From the NCBI RefSeq assembly GCF_001544015.1, contig NZ_AP014924.1:434001-498000 (forward strand): a stretch of DNA of 64,000 nucleotides. The letters run 5' to 3'. This stretch comes from Limnochorda pilosa (lineage in GTDB: Bacteria; Bacillota; Limnochordia; Limnochordales; Limnochordaceae). Shown piece after piece: positions 44,541-54,290 of this stretch (position 1 is the stretch's first letter; each line of letters opens with the position of its first letter). The translations under genes and the position numbers were made by a program. The notes below the pieces were generated by a model that saw nothing but the letters and a program-made list of their open reading frames with translations, had not been told where the DNA came from and did not search any database.

Positions 44541-45115
44541 TCAGCTCCCCAGGGCCCCTTCCGAGCCGACGAACCACGCCTTGCCGCCGGGGCCCGACGC
44601 CGACTGGGGCACCTTCCGGGTCTCGACGCGGCCCCGGGGCGTCACGACCCGCATGCTCTCCACCGCGGTCTCGATCTTGCCGCACAGGGTGGCGGAGCGG
44701 CCGCCGGCGCGGGTGGCGATCCAGCCGCCCACCGTGGAACAGGTGTAGGACTGGGGGCAGTGGCGGAAGGCCAGTCCCTCGCGGCGCAGGGCCTCCTCCA
44801 GGTCGGGGCCGAGGATGCCGGCCTGCACCCGGGCCCGGCGGCTCAGCTGGTCGATCTCCCGCACCGCCCGCATCTCCCGCAGCTCGACGCTGAGGACCCC
44901 GGCGTAGTTCGGCGGCACGTCGGGTTCGATGCCGCCCACCACCGAGCTCTCGCCGCCCGGGGGGATCAGCGCCACCCGCCGGGCTTCGGCGAACTCGAGG
45001 AGGCGCAGGAGGTCGTCCTCGCAGGTGGGGTACACGACGACGTGGAGGGCCCGCTCGTAGGGCGTGGCGACGATGCGCCCACGGAATGTTGTGGGTTGGC
45101 CGCGGGTAGGCCCTG
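44541..45115 (-). pseudogene. FAD-binding oxidase fragment (alkylglycerone-phosphate synthase-like)
   Basis: The minus-strand frame shows VVVYPTCEDDLLRLLEFAEA, LIPPGGESSVVGGIEP, QAGILGPDLEEALRREG, CPQSYTCSTVGGWIATRAGG and WFVGSEGALGS, the FAD-binding domain of FAD_binding_4 oxidases. It stops (44541) immediately after the GSEGALG motif, so the C-terminal substrate domain is missing, and the N-terminal part before HVVVYP is also cut. The stretch 44265-44540 next to it holds no recognisable gene. Confidence 0.72.
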
Positions 45116-45210
45116 ACGTCATCAGCGGCCCACCCGCTCGTCTATGGTCCAAGGGATTGGTAGAGTCAAGGCGTAAGTCACTAGAGCAGCTCGAACCAGG
45201 TGGAGGGGAC

Positions 45211-45663
45211 ATGATGTACACCATTAAGAAAGTCGCAGAGATGACGGGCATCTCCGGGCACACCCTGCGTTTTTACGATAAGGAGGGCCTGTTCCCGTAC
45301 GTTGCCCGCGATCAAAACAACGTGCGCGTCTTCTCGGACGAGGATTTGGAATGGGTCCGTACTGTAAAGTGCTTGCGCGATACGGGCATGCCGCTGGCTG
45401 AGGCCAAGGAGTATGTCCAGCTCTGCCTGCAGGGGGACGCCACCATCCCAAGGCGTTACGAAATGCTCCGGAAGCAGCTGCAAAAGGCGGAACAGCATCT
45501 GGTTGAGATACAAGACAGGATGAATACTCTGAAGATGAAAACGGAGTATTACAAGGGGGTGCTGGAAGGGAAACGCCAGGACCTCTGGAATCCGGTGCAC
45601 TTTACACGGGCGGACAGGAAACCACAGAGGAAAGAGAAAGACCCCTCCTCCATGCCGGCGTAG
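45211..45663 (+). CDS. MerR-family regulator (AdhR/NmlR-like)
   Basis: This 150-residue protein starts at ATG 45211 behind GGAGGGG. The N-terminal helix-turn-helix and wing are intact (MYTIKKVAEMTGISGHTLRF, YDKEGLFPYVARDQNNVRVF), followed by RTVKCLRDTGMPLAEAKEYV and a long dimerisation helix. No cysteine pair for metal binding is seen at the end, so it is of the small-molecule or aldehyde-sensing type. Base composition is lower in GC than in its neighbours. It probably activates the divergent alcohol dehydrogenase operon 1 kb away, whose promoter has a MerR-type dyad; a gene remnant now lies between them. Confidence 0.88.
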   Translation: MMYTIKKVAEMTGISGHTLRFYDKEGLFPYVARDQNNVRVFSDEDLEWVRTVKCLRDTGMPLAEAKEYVQLCLQGDATIPRRYEMLRKQLQKAEQHLVEIQDRMNTLKMKTEYYKGVLEGKRQDLWNPVHFTRADRKPQRKEKDPSSMPA

Positions 45664-45719
45664 GCCGGGCATGGCGACATGCCGCCCGCGCCCCAGCCCC
45701 GGACAGGCCTTTGGTCCGG

Positions 45720-46665
45720 CGTTTCGTGTACACTACGTGCTCAGTGCAAGCCGGATCGTCTGCCAGGCGGCTCGGTGCGTCCAGAGCGCTGGCAGCCGGA
45801 GGATCATCCGCCGTGCGTGGCGCACCAGCAAGGCCGGTACCCGGAGCAAGGTCCGTTGCGGGCGGGTCGCGGTGTGGTGGCGATAGGGCGCCGGGGCCAG
45901 CTCCTCCAGCAGGGCTTGCGTGCCGAGGTGGGCATCTCCCCGGACGAAGCGGACCGGGCGGCCCTCCGGGAGCTGCTTCTTGGCTTGGCGGTAGAAGCGG
46001 ATGACCTCCCGGGCGTTCGGGGTCTTCCCCGAGCGCAGGGCAGCGTGCAACAGCGCCCGGCTCTGCCCTCGAAGGCGACGAAGGGCTGGTAGCTCCGCCG
46101 GCCATGGTAGCGGGGGTTGTAGCCCACGGCCGCGCCCTGCTGGCGGCCGTGGATCGTCTCCACGGTGTTGTCGATGTCCACGATAGCCCCGCCGCAATTC
46201 CGGAGGAGAGGGTGGAGCATCTCCCGGTGGACACCCTCCAGCCCCGCTACCTCCCGGCGGCTCCCGAAGCGATCCAGCGCCCGGTAGCCGGTGGCCGGGT
46301 GGGGCAGCTTCCTCAGCCGGAGCTTGGCCGCGCCCAGAGGGCACCCGGCGGGTCGTACTTCAGCTCAGCGGTCTCGATCATACGGCCCATCCCCAGGGCG
46401 GCCTTCAGGATCAGGTACTCCACCTCGGTGGTCCGGGAGTAGGTGGCCCACAGAGACTTGGGGGTGAGGTGCCGCTCCAGGCCGGGTGCCCCCTGGGCGC
46501 GGGAGCCCGAGATCGTCGAAGAGGTCGACCAACAGGTTCGCCCCGCCGAACGCCGTGAGACCGTGTTTGTCGAAGCGTTCCTCGATCTGCGGTGCGGGGA
46601 AGGAAAGCAAGGGGGAAGGCGTCGAAGCGTTCACCCGGAAGGTGCCCTTTCGTTGTTTGGATTTG
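45720..46665 (-). pseudogene. IS1380-like transposase, degraded
   Basis: Pieces of one transposase appear in several minus-strand frames: start TKSKQRKGTFRVNAS and ERFDKHGLTAFGGANLLVDL near 46660-46500, then GGAIVDIDNTVETIHGRQQG and YNPRYHGRRSYQPFVAF (46200-46090), REVIRFYRQAKKQLPEG and VRFVRGDAHLGTQALLEEL (about 46000-45890). The order and motifs (DxDxTVxxxxGxQ, GYNPxxHGRxSYxP) fit the IS1380 family. Frameshifts and missing pieces show that it is inactive. Terminal repeats were not identified. Confidence 0.75.
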
Positions 46666-46952
46666 GTCATCATCTCCTTCCTAAAAAGCCTCCTGCGAAA
46701 TCTCGGTTGATGCATTGTTTGGCAAAGGCAGAGCGGATCGCCTGCGTCGAGTCGTGTCCCAGCTATCCTCCCGGGCACGAGAACGGACCGTCATCAACGA
46801 GCCTGCAGAAGCCTTGAAGGAACTTGGTGGCGAGTACGTGCTGCCGTTCCGGTTCGTGTCAGCGACGGGCGGGCCTTCGCTGCGTCCTCCGGCCGTGCGT
46901 CGATCCCCATGACTCCACCTCCCCGCATTGCGCTCCGCCCGTCAGGAAGCGA
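46666..46952. other. Short spacer between the IS1380 remnant and a GDPD remnant
   Basis: A plus-strand frame (46715-46912) exists but shows no family motif and no good ribosome binding site. I see nothing supported here. Confidence 0.3.
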
Positions 46953-47640
46953 TCACCAGGCGGCCCAGCGGCCCTGTCCGCCGGCTGAAGGCGCCGGCTC
47001 CATGGACGGCTGCAGGCCCGCAGGCGGCACGATGGCGCGCAGCCAGTCTTCGGGCGACGCGGCGCCCCAGCCGCGCTCGGCGAGCAGGCGCAGGAGCGCC
47101 GCGGGGTCGTCGGCGGTCATGCCGTCTACGCCGGCGTCCAGGGCCCTGCGGGCATCCGCCGGCTCGTGCACCCCGTAGGCCCGCACTTGGAGGCCCAGGG
47201 CCCGTACCTCCGCCACCGCCTTGGCCGCCAGCCCCTTGGCCGGCGGGCAGAGCTGCGCGATGCCCCGTCTCACGGCCCGGCGGGCCAGGTCCGGGTCCAG
47301 GGCCGGGCAGAGGAAGCCAGCGGAGAGCCGCCGCTCCAGGGACAGGGCGTCCAGCAGCGCCCCCCAGTGGAATGAGGTCACCTGCACCCGCCCCACCCAC
47401 CCCCGGGCCCGAAGCAGCCGCACCGTGGGCGCGACGGCCCTGGGGTCCTTCAGCTCCAGCACGAAGGGAAGGTCGGGGAACTCCTGCAGCGCTTCTTCCA
47501 GGGCGAGGATCCTCTGGCGCCCGTGCTCGGGCCCGAAGTGCCCTGAGGCGTCGAGCGCCCGTAGCTCCGCGAGGGTGAAGTCGTCCACGGGACCTCGGCC
47601 GTCGGTCACCCGGTCCACCCAGGCGTCGCGGCCTCCTCAT
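46953..47640 (-). pseudogene. Glycerophosphodiester phosphodiesterase, N-terminal part lost
   Basis: The frame encodes the second part of a GDPD barrel: DRVTDGRGPVDDFTLAELRA, FVLELKDPRAV (metal-binding E-x-K), VQVTSFHWGALLDAL, and the last strands GLQVRAYGVHEPADARRALD and GVDGMTADDPAALL. The beginning with the catalytic HRG and ENT motifs is missing, and no start codon with ribosome binding site is near 47618. The region between 47640 and 47790 may hold further decayed sequence. Confidence 0.72.
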
Positions 47641-47789
47641 CCGTCCGCGCAAAGCGCCGGCCACGACCTCCGGCGACGGCGCAGGAAGGGGCCGGCGCGC
47701 CCCGAAGGCAGAACGGGGCGCCGTGCCGTACCAGGCGATCGCACGCGGCAGACCCCATCATCCGGAAGCGCCAGCGGGGGTCTGGGGCC

Positions 47790-48785
47790 ATGGCCAGCGG
47801 TTCACCCGCGACGTCGAAGTCCAGTCGTAGGGCCGGCAGCCCGCGCGCCCGCCGGGCGTGGGTGATCCTCGCCGCGCTCGTGGTCGTCCTCTGCCTCGCC
47901 ACCTACGGCTCGATGGTGTGGACCATCTCGGGCATCTTCGCCAAGCACGTGGTGGCGGGCGACGGCCTCGGCCCGGAGAGCTTCGGGCTGCAGGCGGAGA
48001 CGGTATCCCTCACCAGCTCGGACGGGCTCGCGCTCCAGGCGTGGTGGGTCGTTCCCCAGGCGGAGCCGAAGGGCACGGTCATCCTCCTGCACGGCATGGA
48101 CGGGATGGACGCCACCTCCATGCTCGGGCACGCACGATTCCTCGGGGACGCCGGCTACGCGTCCCTGGCGCTCGACATGCGGGCGCACGGCCGAAGCGAG
48201 GGGGACCGCATCGGGCTCGCGTTCGAAGAGCCCCGGGACGTCTCTGCGGCCATCGACTGGGTCCTCGCCCAGGAGCCCGTCGCCGGGAAACCCCTCATCC
48301 TCCTGGGCGCCTCCCTGGGTGGGGCGACGGCCCTACGCGCCGCTGCCGCCCGGCCCGAGGTGGACGCGGTCGTCAGCGAGGGCTCCTACGCCTCCGTCGA
48401 CCGCATGGTCGTGGGCTTCATGGAGATGATGGGCGCGCCCAGGGCCCTGGCGCTGGCGCTCGACCCCTTCGCCAAGCTCGCGCTCCTCACCCTGTACGGC
48501 GTCTGGCCCGCCACGGCGTCGCCCGTCCACGACATCGGCGCCATCGCCCCCCGGCCGGTCCTGCTCATCCACGGGGAGAAGGACGACCAGATCAGCCTGG
48601 ACCACCTGGCCGCCCTCCAGGCCGCGGCCGGACCCGGCGCCGAGGTGTGGGTCGTCCCCGGCGCCGGGCACATCGTCTTCGAAGACGTCGCGCTGGGCCC
48701 GAGGGACGGCACGTACAAGGCGCGGCTGGCGGAGTTCTTGTCCGAGGTGGTCGAGGGGAACGGGCGAACCGACCGAGGGGTGTAG
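47790..48785 (+). CDS. Alpha/beta hydrolase, membrane-anchored
   Basis: This 331-residue protein starts at ATG 47790. An N-terminal membrane helix (about residues 24-48) precedes an alpha/beta-hydrolase domain: oxyanion region LLHGMDGMDATSM, nucleophile elbow GASLGGATAL, acid-loop HGEKDDQISL and catalytic His in GAGHIVFEDV. The domain is close to YqkD/BAAT-like serine aminopeptidase-type hydrolases. It should act at the outer face of the membrane on an unknown ester or peptide. No operon partner is evident. Confidence 0.87.
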   Translation: MASGSPATSKSSRRAGSPRARRAWVILAALVVVLCLATYGSMVWTISGIFAKHVVAGDGLGPESFGLQAETVSLTSSDGLALQAWWVVPQAEPKGTVILLHGMDGMDATSMLGHARFLGDAGYASLALDMRAHGRSEGDRIGLAFEEPRDVSAAIDWVLAQEPVAGKPLILLGASLGGATALRAAAARPEVDAVVSEGSYASVDRMVVGFMEMMGAPRALALALDPFAKLALLTLYGVWPATASPVHDIGAIAPRPVLLIHGEKDDQISLDHLAALQAAAGPGAEVWVVPGAGHIVFEDVALGPRDGTYKARLAEFLSEVVEGNGRTDRGV

Positions 48786-48851
48786 CGGGGCGAGGGGGTC
48801 TGCGCCGGTGGCCCGGGTCTGGTGTAGGATCCCCCTCCGTCTCCGTCCCCG

Positions 48852-49739
48852 GTGCTGGGAGTGGCGGCCTTGGACGTGCTCTACTACTGGAGGTCGGACA
48901 ACTACCGGCAGGATCGGGCGTTCGGCTTCGGCTACCACCTGAACCAGGGGAGCCCGCTCCTCTCGAGGCTGGAGCGGGGCGCGCACGTCTGGGCCTTCAC
49001 GCGCCGGGCGCGGGACGGTGCTTACGTGCTGGCGGCGGACCTGGTGGTGGGGGCGGTAACCGCCAACCGCGCCGGGTACCGCTACGGTCGCTGGCGGGTC
49101 TGGGGCGACCTGGAGCGCACCCGGTACTTCGACGTGGACCACGGCCCCGATGCGGAGCCCGTCCTTCGCTCCCTGACGATCCGGGCGGCGTCCCGGCACT
49201 TGGGCCAGAGCTTCCAAGGCTACGCCGCCGTCCGGCCGCTCCGTCCCGACGATGCCGCGCGCCTGGCCGACTTCGCCGCCTACCTGCCCATGGAGCCCCG
49301 GGTGCCCATCATCTACACCGAGGATCAGTTCGAGGCCGCCTTCCTCCAGGGAGGCATCGACCTGGTGCGCCACCACATGGTCCGGGAGACGGCGGCCGAC
49401 CTGGACGTGCGCCAGGCGTACCTCTACCGCCCCGCCCGCGTGGCCCGCTCGCAGGCACTGGCCCGCGAGCTCTACCAGCTCTACGAGGGGCGCTGCCAGC
49501 TCTGCGGGATGGATCCCGGCAAGCGCCTTGGCGCGGAGATCAGCCAGGCCCACCACGTAGTCTGGCTCTCCCGGGGCGGGGACGACGAGCTGGAGAACCT
49601 GGTGCTCCTCTGCCCCAACCACCACCGCAGCGTCCACGTCGTCGACGCCCCCCTCGACTATCGCGGCCCTGCCTTTCTCTTCCCGAACGGGGTGAGGGAG
49701 GAGGTGCGGATCAACCGGCACCTGCCGGTGGCGCGGTAG
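48852..49739 (+). CDS. HNH endonuclease domain protein
   Basis: The frame opens at GTG 48852; TTG 48870 (start MDVLYYWRSD) is a plausible alternative. The C-terminal 90 residues form an HNH nuclease with its structural zinc site: CQLCGMD, the catalytic ISQAHHVVWLSRGGDDELEN and CPNHHRSVH. The N-terminal 190 residues begin with LYYWRSDNYRQD and seem to form a separate domain, perhaps for DNA or modified-base recognition; I do not recognise it. Such solitary HNH proteins are often modification-dependent restriction enzymes. Confidence 0.8.
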   Translation: MLGVAALDVLYYWRSDNYRQDRAFGFGYHLNQGSPLLSRLERGAHVWAFTRRARDGAYVLAADLVVGAVTANRAGYRYGRWRVWGDLERTRYFDVDHGPDAEPVLRSLTIRAASRHLGQSFQGYAAVRPLRPDDAARLADFAAYLPMEPRVPIIYTEDQFEAAFLQGGIDLVRHHMVRETAADLDVRQAYLYRPARVARSQALARELYQLYEGRCQLCGMDPGKRLGAEISQAHHVVWLSRGGDDELENLVLLCPNHHRSVHVVDAPLDYRGPAFLFPNGVREEVRINRHLPVAR

Positions 49740-50143
49740 GGGGTGTCCGCCACTCGACGGTCGTCCGACCCGCTCACGGGCCGTCCAACGTAGTGCACCT
49801 GCTCTTGCTCACGGGACTGTGAGTCTTGCCGACTCGCACCGTATTACGACAATCGAATAGGTGTTCCTCCTACGGCCGCGCCTCCCCGGGTCGGCTATTC
49901 TCAGCGGGGTTCGTGAGGCACTAACGTAGGCTGATCGACGGCGGCTGTTCCCTCCCAGGATCGATCAAACCACCTGTACACGGTGGACGCCGCACCGCGG
50001 GTTGGCTGGGGGGGGGCGGACAAGGGTGCCAATGGACTCCGAGCGCGCCGGATGCCGGCTGGCAGCTCACGCGTCCCGAGCGGGACTCCAGGCAGAGGAC
50101 CGGCCTGCCCTGTGAGGAATGACTGACCCAGGGAGGCGGCTAC
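49740..50143. other. Non-coding gap
   Basis: This 404-base stretch has no supported ORF. It contains a run of G residues near 50010 and lower-GC DNA at 49790-49870 that may hold the promoter of the following truncated nuclease gene. Nothing else was recognised. Confidence 0.4.
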
Positions 50144-50640
50144 ATGGGCGACATCAAGCTCTTCCGCGTGAACGGAGGACGAGCGACCGAGCTTTCGGGG
50201 AGCTCGGTGGCCCTGGAGAGATCACTTCAGACGCTCATGGAAAGCAACCTGGAGGCTCTGCTGGGTGTGCGGTTCCTGGCGAGCGAGTACGAGACCGGCC
50301 CGCAGCATCGAGGGCGCGTCGACACGTTGGGCGTCGATGAGAACGGGAGTCCGGTCATCATCGAATACAAGCGGGCCACGAACGAGAACGTCGTCAACCA
50401 GGGTCTCTTCTACCTCGACTGGTTGTTGGATCACAAGGCGGAGTTCGAGCTCCTGGTCCTTGAGCGGCTGGGCAAGGAGGAGCGGCAGCGGATCGACTGG
50501 ACGGCACCGAGGCTCGTCTGTGTCGCCGGAGACTTCACGCGCTACGACGAGTACGCCGTGAAGCAGATGAACCGCAATGTCGAGCTGATTCGCTACCGCC
50601 GCTTCGGGGAGGACCTGCCGACCTCGACCGAGCTCGGGAC
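50144..50640 (+). pseudogene. DUF91-like PD-(D/E)XK nuclease, C-terminally truncated
   Basis: ATG 50144 behind GGGAGGCGG opens a frame with the nuclease core RGRVDTLGVDENGSPVIIEY-K (D...ExK), LFYLDWLLDHKAEFELLVLE and VCVAGDFTRYDEYAVKQMNR, typical of NucS/DUF91-like proteins that in other bacteria continue into a DUF5655 domain. After IRYRRFGED the match ends (about 50640). The frame runs on through the lacI promoter region to 51034 without sense. The catalytic core might still fold, but the gene is cut at its 3' side. Confidence 0.65.
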
Positions 50641-50738
50641 CTCATCCAGAGGAGCTACGATGCTAGCTAACGACGAGGCGCACGAGGCGGAAAACGGTCG
50701 ACCGGCTCATGGCCCACGGTGGAACCGGCACCCGGGCC

Positions 50739-50794
50739 TTGACACGCGGGCGAATCCGGGATACCTTTCCTGTAGAGGTAAGTTTAGCGCTAAA
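50739..50794 (+). promoter_or_regulatory. lacI promoter with palindromic operator
   Basis: TTGACA (50739-50744), a 17-base spacer and TACCTT (50762-50767) form a plausible sigma-A promoter. Just downstream, TTTAGCGCTAAA (50783-50794) is a perfect 12-bp palindrome with the central CG typical of LacI-family operators. It would cover the transcript start and lets the LacI protein control its own operon. Confidence 0.7.
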
Positions 50795-50841
50795 TGCATG
50801 GCATTCCTGGCGCCTGCGGACGGACGGGGGAGGTGGGAAAC

Positions 50842-51942
50842 GTGGCACCCAGGCTCAATGACGTGGCCCGAGTCGCGGGTGTCTCGCCCACGGCGGTCTC
50901 CCTGGTCCTGCGGGGCGAGCACGGTTCCCGCGTCAGCGCGGAGACGGCCCGCCGCATCCAGGAGGCCGCACGCCGCCTCAACTACGTCCCGAACCGCATG
51001 GCCCGCGGCCTGGTTACCCGGCGATCGGGGATGATCGGCCTGTGGGTCCCGTTCCACGGCCCCCTGCTCCTCAACTTCTTCCTCGGCCAGCTCCTGGCCG
51101 GGGTCCAGCACGTGGCGCAGGAACGAGGCTTCGACCTGGTCCTCTACTCCGAGCCCCAGGAGGCCGGGGCTCGATACGGCAGCATCCCAGCCCAGCGCCT
51201 GGCCAGCAGCAGCGTGATCGACGGCCTTCTCCTGGTGAGCACCCGCTACACCACGCCCGAAAGCCTCCATGGGAACCTGGACCGCCTGGCCGAGTTGGGC
51301 ATGCCCTTCGTGGTGGCCAACCACTGGCCGCCGGTCTCGAGCAGGTACTCCTGCGTGGGGATCGCCGAGGACGAGCGGATCCGACTGGCGTTGAACCACC
51401 TGGTCGGATTGGGGCACCAGAGGATCCTCCTCCTGGGTGGGGATCCCTCGAGCGTCACGGCTCAGAAGGCCTGGCAGGCCTTCCGCGAGCAAGCACGCGC
51501 CCAGAGCGTCGACCGCGAGTGGTACGACACGGCCGGAGGCCGCTGGTACCTGGAAGGCGGCTACGACGAGAGCCGTGCCTATACCGCTGTCTTCCGAAAG
51601 CTGCTGGCCGGCTCCCAAGCCACGGCCATCCTGGCCATGAGCGACGAGATGGCGATCGGTGCCCTCAGGGCGTTGAGGGAACGCGGCATGAGGGTGCCGG
51701 CCGACATGTCCGTCATGGGTTGCGACGACATCATCCTGGCCTCATACGTGGACCCGCCCATCACCACGCTACGTTCGCCCGCCTTCCAGATGGGGGTGAC
51801 GGCCGCTGAGATCCTCCTGGCTCAACTGAATGGCGACTCCAGGCCGCAGCAGGTGATGTTGCACTCGGAGCTGGTCGTGCGGGCGTCGACAGGTCCCTAC
51901 GGGCAACGAGAGGAGAGCCCGGAGGCGCCCGCAGCGCCCTGA
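50842..51942 (+). CDS. LacI-family transcriptional regulator
   Basis: GTG 50842 behind GGGGGAGGTGG gives 366 residues. The helix-turn-helix and hinge are complete (RLNDVARVAGVSPTAVSLVL, RIQEAARRLNYVPNRMARGL). A periplasmic-binding-like effector domain follows, with IDGLLLVSTR, HQRILLLGGDPSS, TAILAMSDEMAIGAL and SVMGCDDIILASYVDPPITT. It most probably represses the ABC importer genes downstream in the absence of its sugar ligand and also its own promoter through the palindrome at 50783. Confidence 0.93.
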   Translation: MAPRLNDVARVAGVSPTAVSLVLRGEHGSRVSAETARRIQEAARRLNYVPNRMARGLVTRRSGMIGLWVPFHGPLLLNFFLGQLLAGVQHVAQERGFDLVLYSEPQEAGARYGSIPAQRLASSSVIDGLLLVSTRYTTPESLHGNLDRLAELGMPFVVANHWPPVSSRYSCVGIAEDERIRLALNHLVGLGHQRILLLGGDPSSVTAQKAWQAFREQARAQSVDREWYDTAGGRWYLEGGYDESRAYTAVFRKLLAGSQATAILAMSDEMAIGALRALRERGMRVPADMSVMGCDDIILASYVDPPITTLRSPAFQMGVTAAEILLAQLNGDSRPQQVMLHSELVVRASTGPYGQREESPEAPAAP

Positions 51943-52031
51943 TGCGTCCAGGCTGGCACGCCGAAAGGAGAAGCCCGTCCCGCGCTCCACGGCGGGCGAC
52001 GGGCGGGCGGAACGAAAGGGAGGGAAGGCAA

Positions 52032-53300
52032 GTGGTCAAGCTGCGCAAGTGGGGCCTTCTGGCTGTCGCGCTGGGAGCGATCCTGGTCCTCGGCACCGGC
52101 AGTGCACAGGCTGCGGGCCTGGTCTACTCGGGCTGGCTGGGTGAGGAGGGGCAAGCCCGGGCGTCCGTGCAGTACGTCATCGAGCGGTGGAACCAGGAGC
52201 ACCCCGACCAGGCCGCCCGGTGGGAAGGCTGGCCCTTTAGTCAAGCGCTAAACCAGATGATCCTCCGCTACAACTCGGGGGCACCCGTCGACACTGCGCA
52301 CATCAACACCGACTGGCTCCCGGTCCTGGTGGGCGCAGGCGCCCTGGTGGACCTGCGAACCGTTCTGGACCCCGCCGTCTTCGAGACCTTCGACCCGGCG
52401 GCACTGGGGGCGGGCACACAGGACGGCGTCGTCTACGGCCTGCCGCGCACGATCGGCTCCATCGCCATGATTTCCAACCCGGAGCTCCTTCAGAAGGCCG
52501 GCATCTCCCGCGCCCCGCGCACCGTCAAGGAGTTCGAGGCGGCCCTGGCAGCATTGCGCAAGGCCGACCCCGATGTGATTCCCTACGCCTTCGCCACCGA
52601 CGTGGGCACCCTGGGCAAGGACTTCCAGATGTGGCTCTGGACCTTCGGCGGCCGTGTGTTCGGCGACGACGGGCGCGTCACCATCGACGGCCCCGAGGGG
52701 GTCGCCGCGCTGAGCTGGCTCAAGGAGCGTGTGGACAGGGGTGAGATCGCGGTCGGCCTCTCCCGTTTCGACGCACGCACCCTCTTCGCCAACCGCCGTG
52801 TCGGCTTCTACGACGACGCCGTGGTGGCCAAGGGGATCCTGCGCAACCAGTCGGGCGTCGCAAGCGACGGGGAGCTGCTGGCCTTTGCCCGCCCCATGGC
52901 CCGGCCCGTGCTGGAGGAGGACGACCCGCCCGCCCACCTGCTGTGGGGGCACCTGCTGGTCGTCTTCGACGGCCCGAACGCCAAGGCGGCCGCCCGCTTC
53001 GCCGCCCTGGCCGCGAGCACGGACGCGGCGCTGGTGCGGTATCGGAACGAGGGGGTGCCGCCGGCGACCCGAGAGGCCCTGGCAGCTCCCGAGGTGAAGG
53101 ACGACGCGTGGATCAGCGGTTGGGTGCCGGCGCTCACTCGGACGGCCCGCCCGGCCGAGACCGAGGCCTTCGCCCAGAAGGCGGCCCTGGAAGCGATCAT
53201 CGCCGAAGAGGTCCAGGGAGCCCTGACCGGCCAGAAGAGCGTGGAGCGGGCGCTGCGCGACGCGTCGCGGCGTCTGACGGAGGCCACGCGTTCCAAGTGA
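52032..53300 (+). CDS. Sugar ABC transporter solute-binding protein
   Basis: GTG 52032 behind GGGAGGGAAGG gives 422 residues. The signal peptide runs to about residue 27 (GSAQAAG). The family 1 binding-protein fold is indicated by RWNQEHPDQ, GVVYGLPRTIGSIAMISNPE and DFQMWLWTFGGRVFGDDGRV. It lies 89 bases after lacI and before two permeases, so it delivers the substrate to them. An operator-like half-site (AGCGCTAAA) occurs within the coding region at 52244-52252. Confidence 0.9.
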   Translation: MVKLRKWGLLAVALGAILVLGTGSAQAAGLVYSGWLGEEGQARASVQYVIERWNQEHPDQAARWEGWPFSQALNQMILRYNSGAPVDTAHINTDWLPVLVGAGALVDLRTVLDPAVFETFDPAALGAGTQDGVVYGLPRTIGSIAMISNPELLQKAGISRAPRTVKEFEAALAALRKADPDVIPYAFATDVGTLGKDFQMWLWTFGGRVFGDDGRVTIDGPEGVAALSWLKERVDRGEIAVGLSRFDARTLFANRRVGFYDDAVVAKGILRNQSGVASDGELLAFARPMARPVLEEDDPPAHLLWGHLLVVFDGPNAKAAARFAALAASTDAALVRYRNEGVPPATREALAAPEVKDDAWISGWVPALTRTARPAETEAFAQKAALEAIIAEEVQGALTGQKSVERALRDASRRLTEATRSK

Positions 53301-53343
53301 ACGAGGAAGCCAGGGACTCCGGTCCGACGGGGAGGGTCACGCC

Positions 53344-54285
53344 ATGGCCTCGGCACCGTTGCACGAGCGCGAGCTAGCCCAAGCGAACGCAGGGAGCCGG
53401 ACCGTGTCTCGGCGTGACGAGCGGGCAAGGGCCCGGTTCGGGCTCTTGCTCGCCGCCCCCGCGGTCCTCATCTTCGTTGCGATCATCGGGTACCCCTTGG
53501 TCCAGTCGGTGATCACGTCGCTCTACGACGCGAGCCTGCTCCGCCCCGGACGCGCCTGGGTGGGCCTGGAGAACTTCAGGAGCGTGCTGGGCGGGAGCAC
53601 CTTCTGGCCGATCCTGCGGGCCACGGGCGTCTTCGTGCTCGGAACCACGGGCCTGGGTGTGGCGCTTTCCTTCCTGTGGGCGCTCTTCCTCAACGAGAGC
53701 TTTCCGGGCCGGAACGTGCTCCGGGGCCTTTCATTGATCCCGTGGATCGTTCCTTCCACGGTCGGGGGGTTCCTGTGGCTCTGGATGTTCCACGGCCAGT
53801 TCGGCGTGATCAACGGGTTCCTCCGGACGCTGGGCGTCCTCGACCGGCCCATCGTCTGGCTGGCCAGCCCCGCCTGGGCACAGGCTGCCGTGATCCTGGC
53901 CCGGGTGTGGCAGGCGATGCCGTGGTACACGCTCCTCCTCCTCGCTGGCCTCCAGGGCATCGACCGGCAGATCCTGGAGGCGGCCCGCGTCGACGGGGCC
54001 GGCAACCTCCGGCTGGTCACCCGCGTCATCCTGCCCCAGGTCCGGTTCATCCTCTTCCTGACGACGATGCTGGCGCTCATCGGCAACCTGCAGCACTTCG
54101 ACCTCATCTGGGTCATGACCGGCGGCGGGCCGGGGCGCGCCACCGCCACCTTCTCGGTGGAGGTGTACCAGCAGGCCTTCCAGCGTTGGGACACGGGCAC
54201 CGCGGCCGCCATCGGCGTTCTGTGGATGGGTTTCATCTCGGTGGTCGCCTTCTTCTATCTGCGGCGTCTTGACGTGGGGGAGTGA
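53344..54285 (+). CDS. Sugar ABC transporter permease (MalF type)
   Basis: This 313-residue protein starts at ATG 53344 behind GGGGAGGG. Six membrane segments and the EAA loop (EAARVDGAGNLRLVTRVILP) are seen, together with the FDLIWVMTGGGPGRAT signature of UgpA/MalF-type subunits. It pairs with the permease that follows. The N-terminal 30 residues are hydrophilic and basic. Confidence 0.92.
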   Translation: MASAPLHERELAQANAGSRTVSRRDERARARFGLLLAAPAVLIFVAIIGYPLVQSVITSLYDASLLRPGRAWVGLENFRSVLGGSTFWPILRATGVFVLGTTGLGVALSFLWALFLNESFPGRNVLRGLSLIPWIVPSTVGGFLWLWMFHGQFGVINGFLRTLGVLDRPIVWLASPAWAQAAVILARVWQAMPWYTLLLLAGLQGIDRQILEAARVDGAGNLRLVTRVILPQVRFILFLTTMLALIGNLQHFDLIWVMTGGGPGRATATFSVEVYQQAFQRWDTGTAAAIGVLWMGFISVVAFFYLRRLDVGE

Positions 54286-54290
54286 GGACC

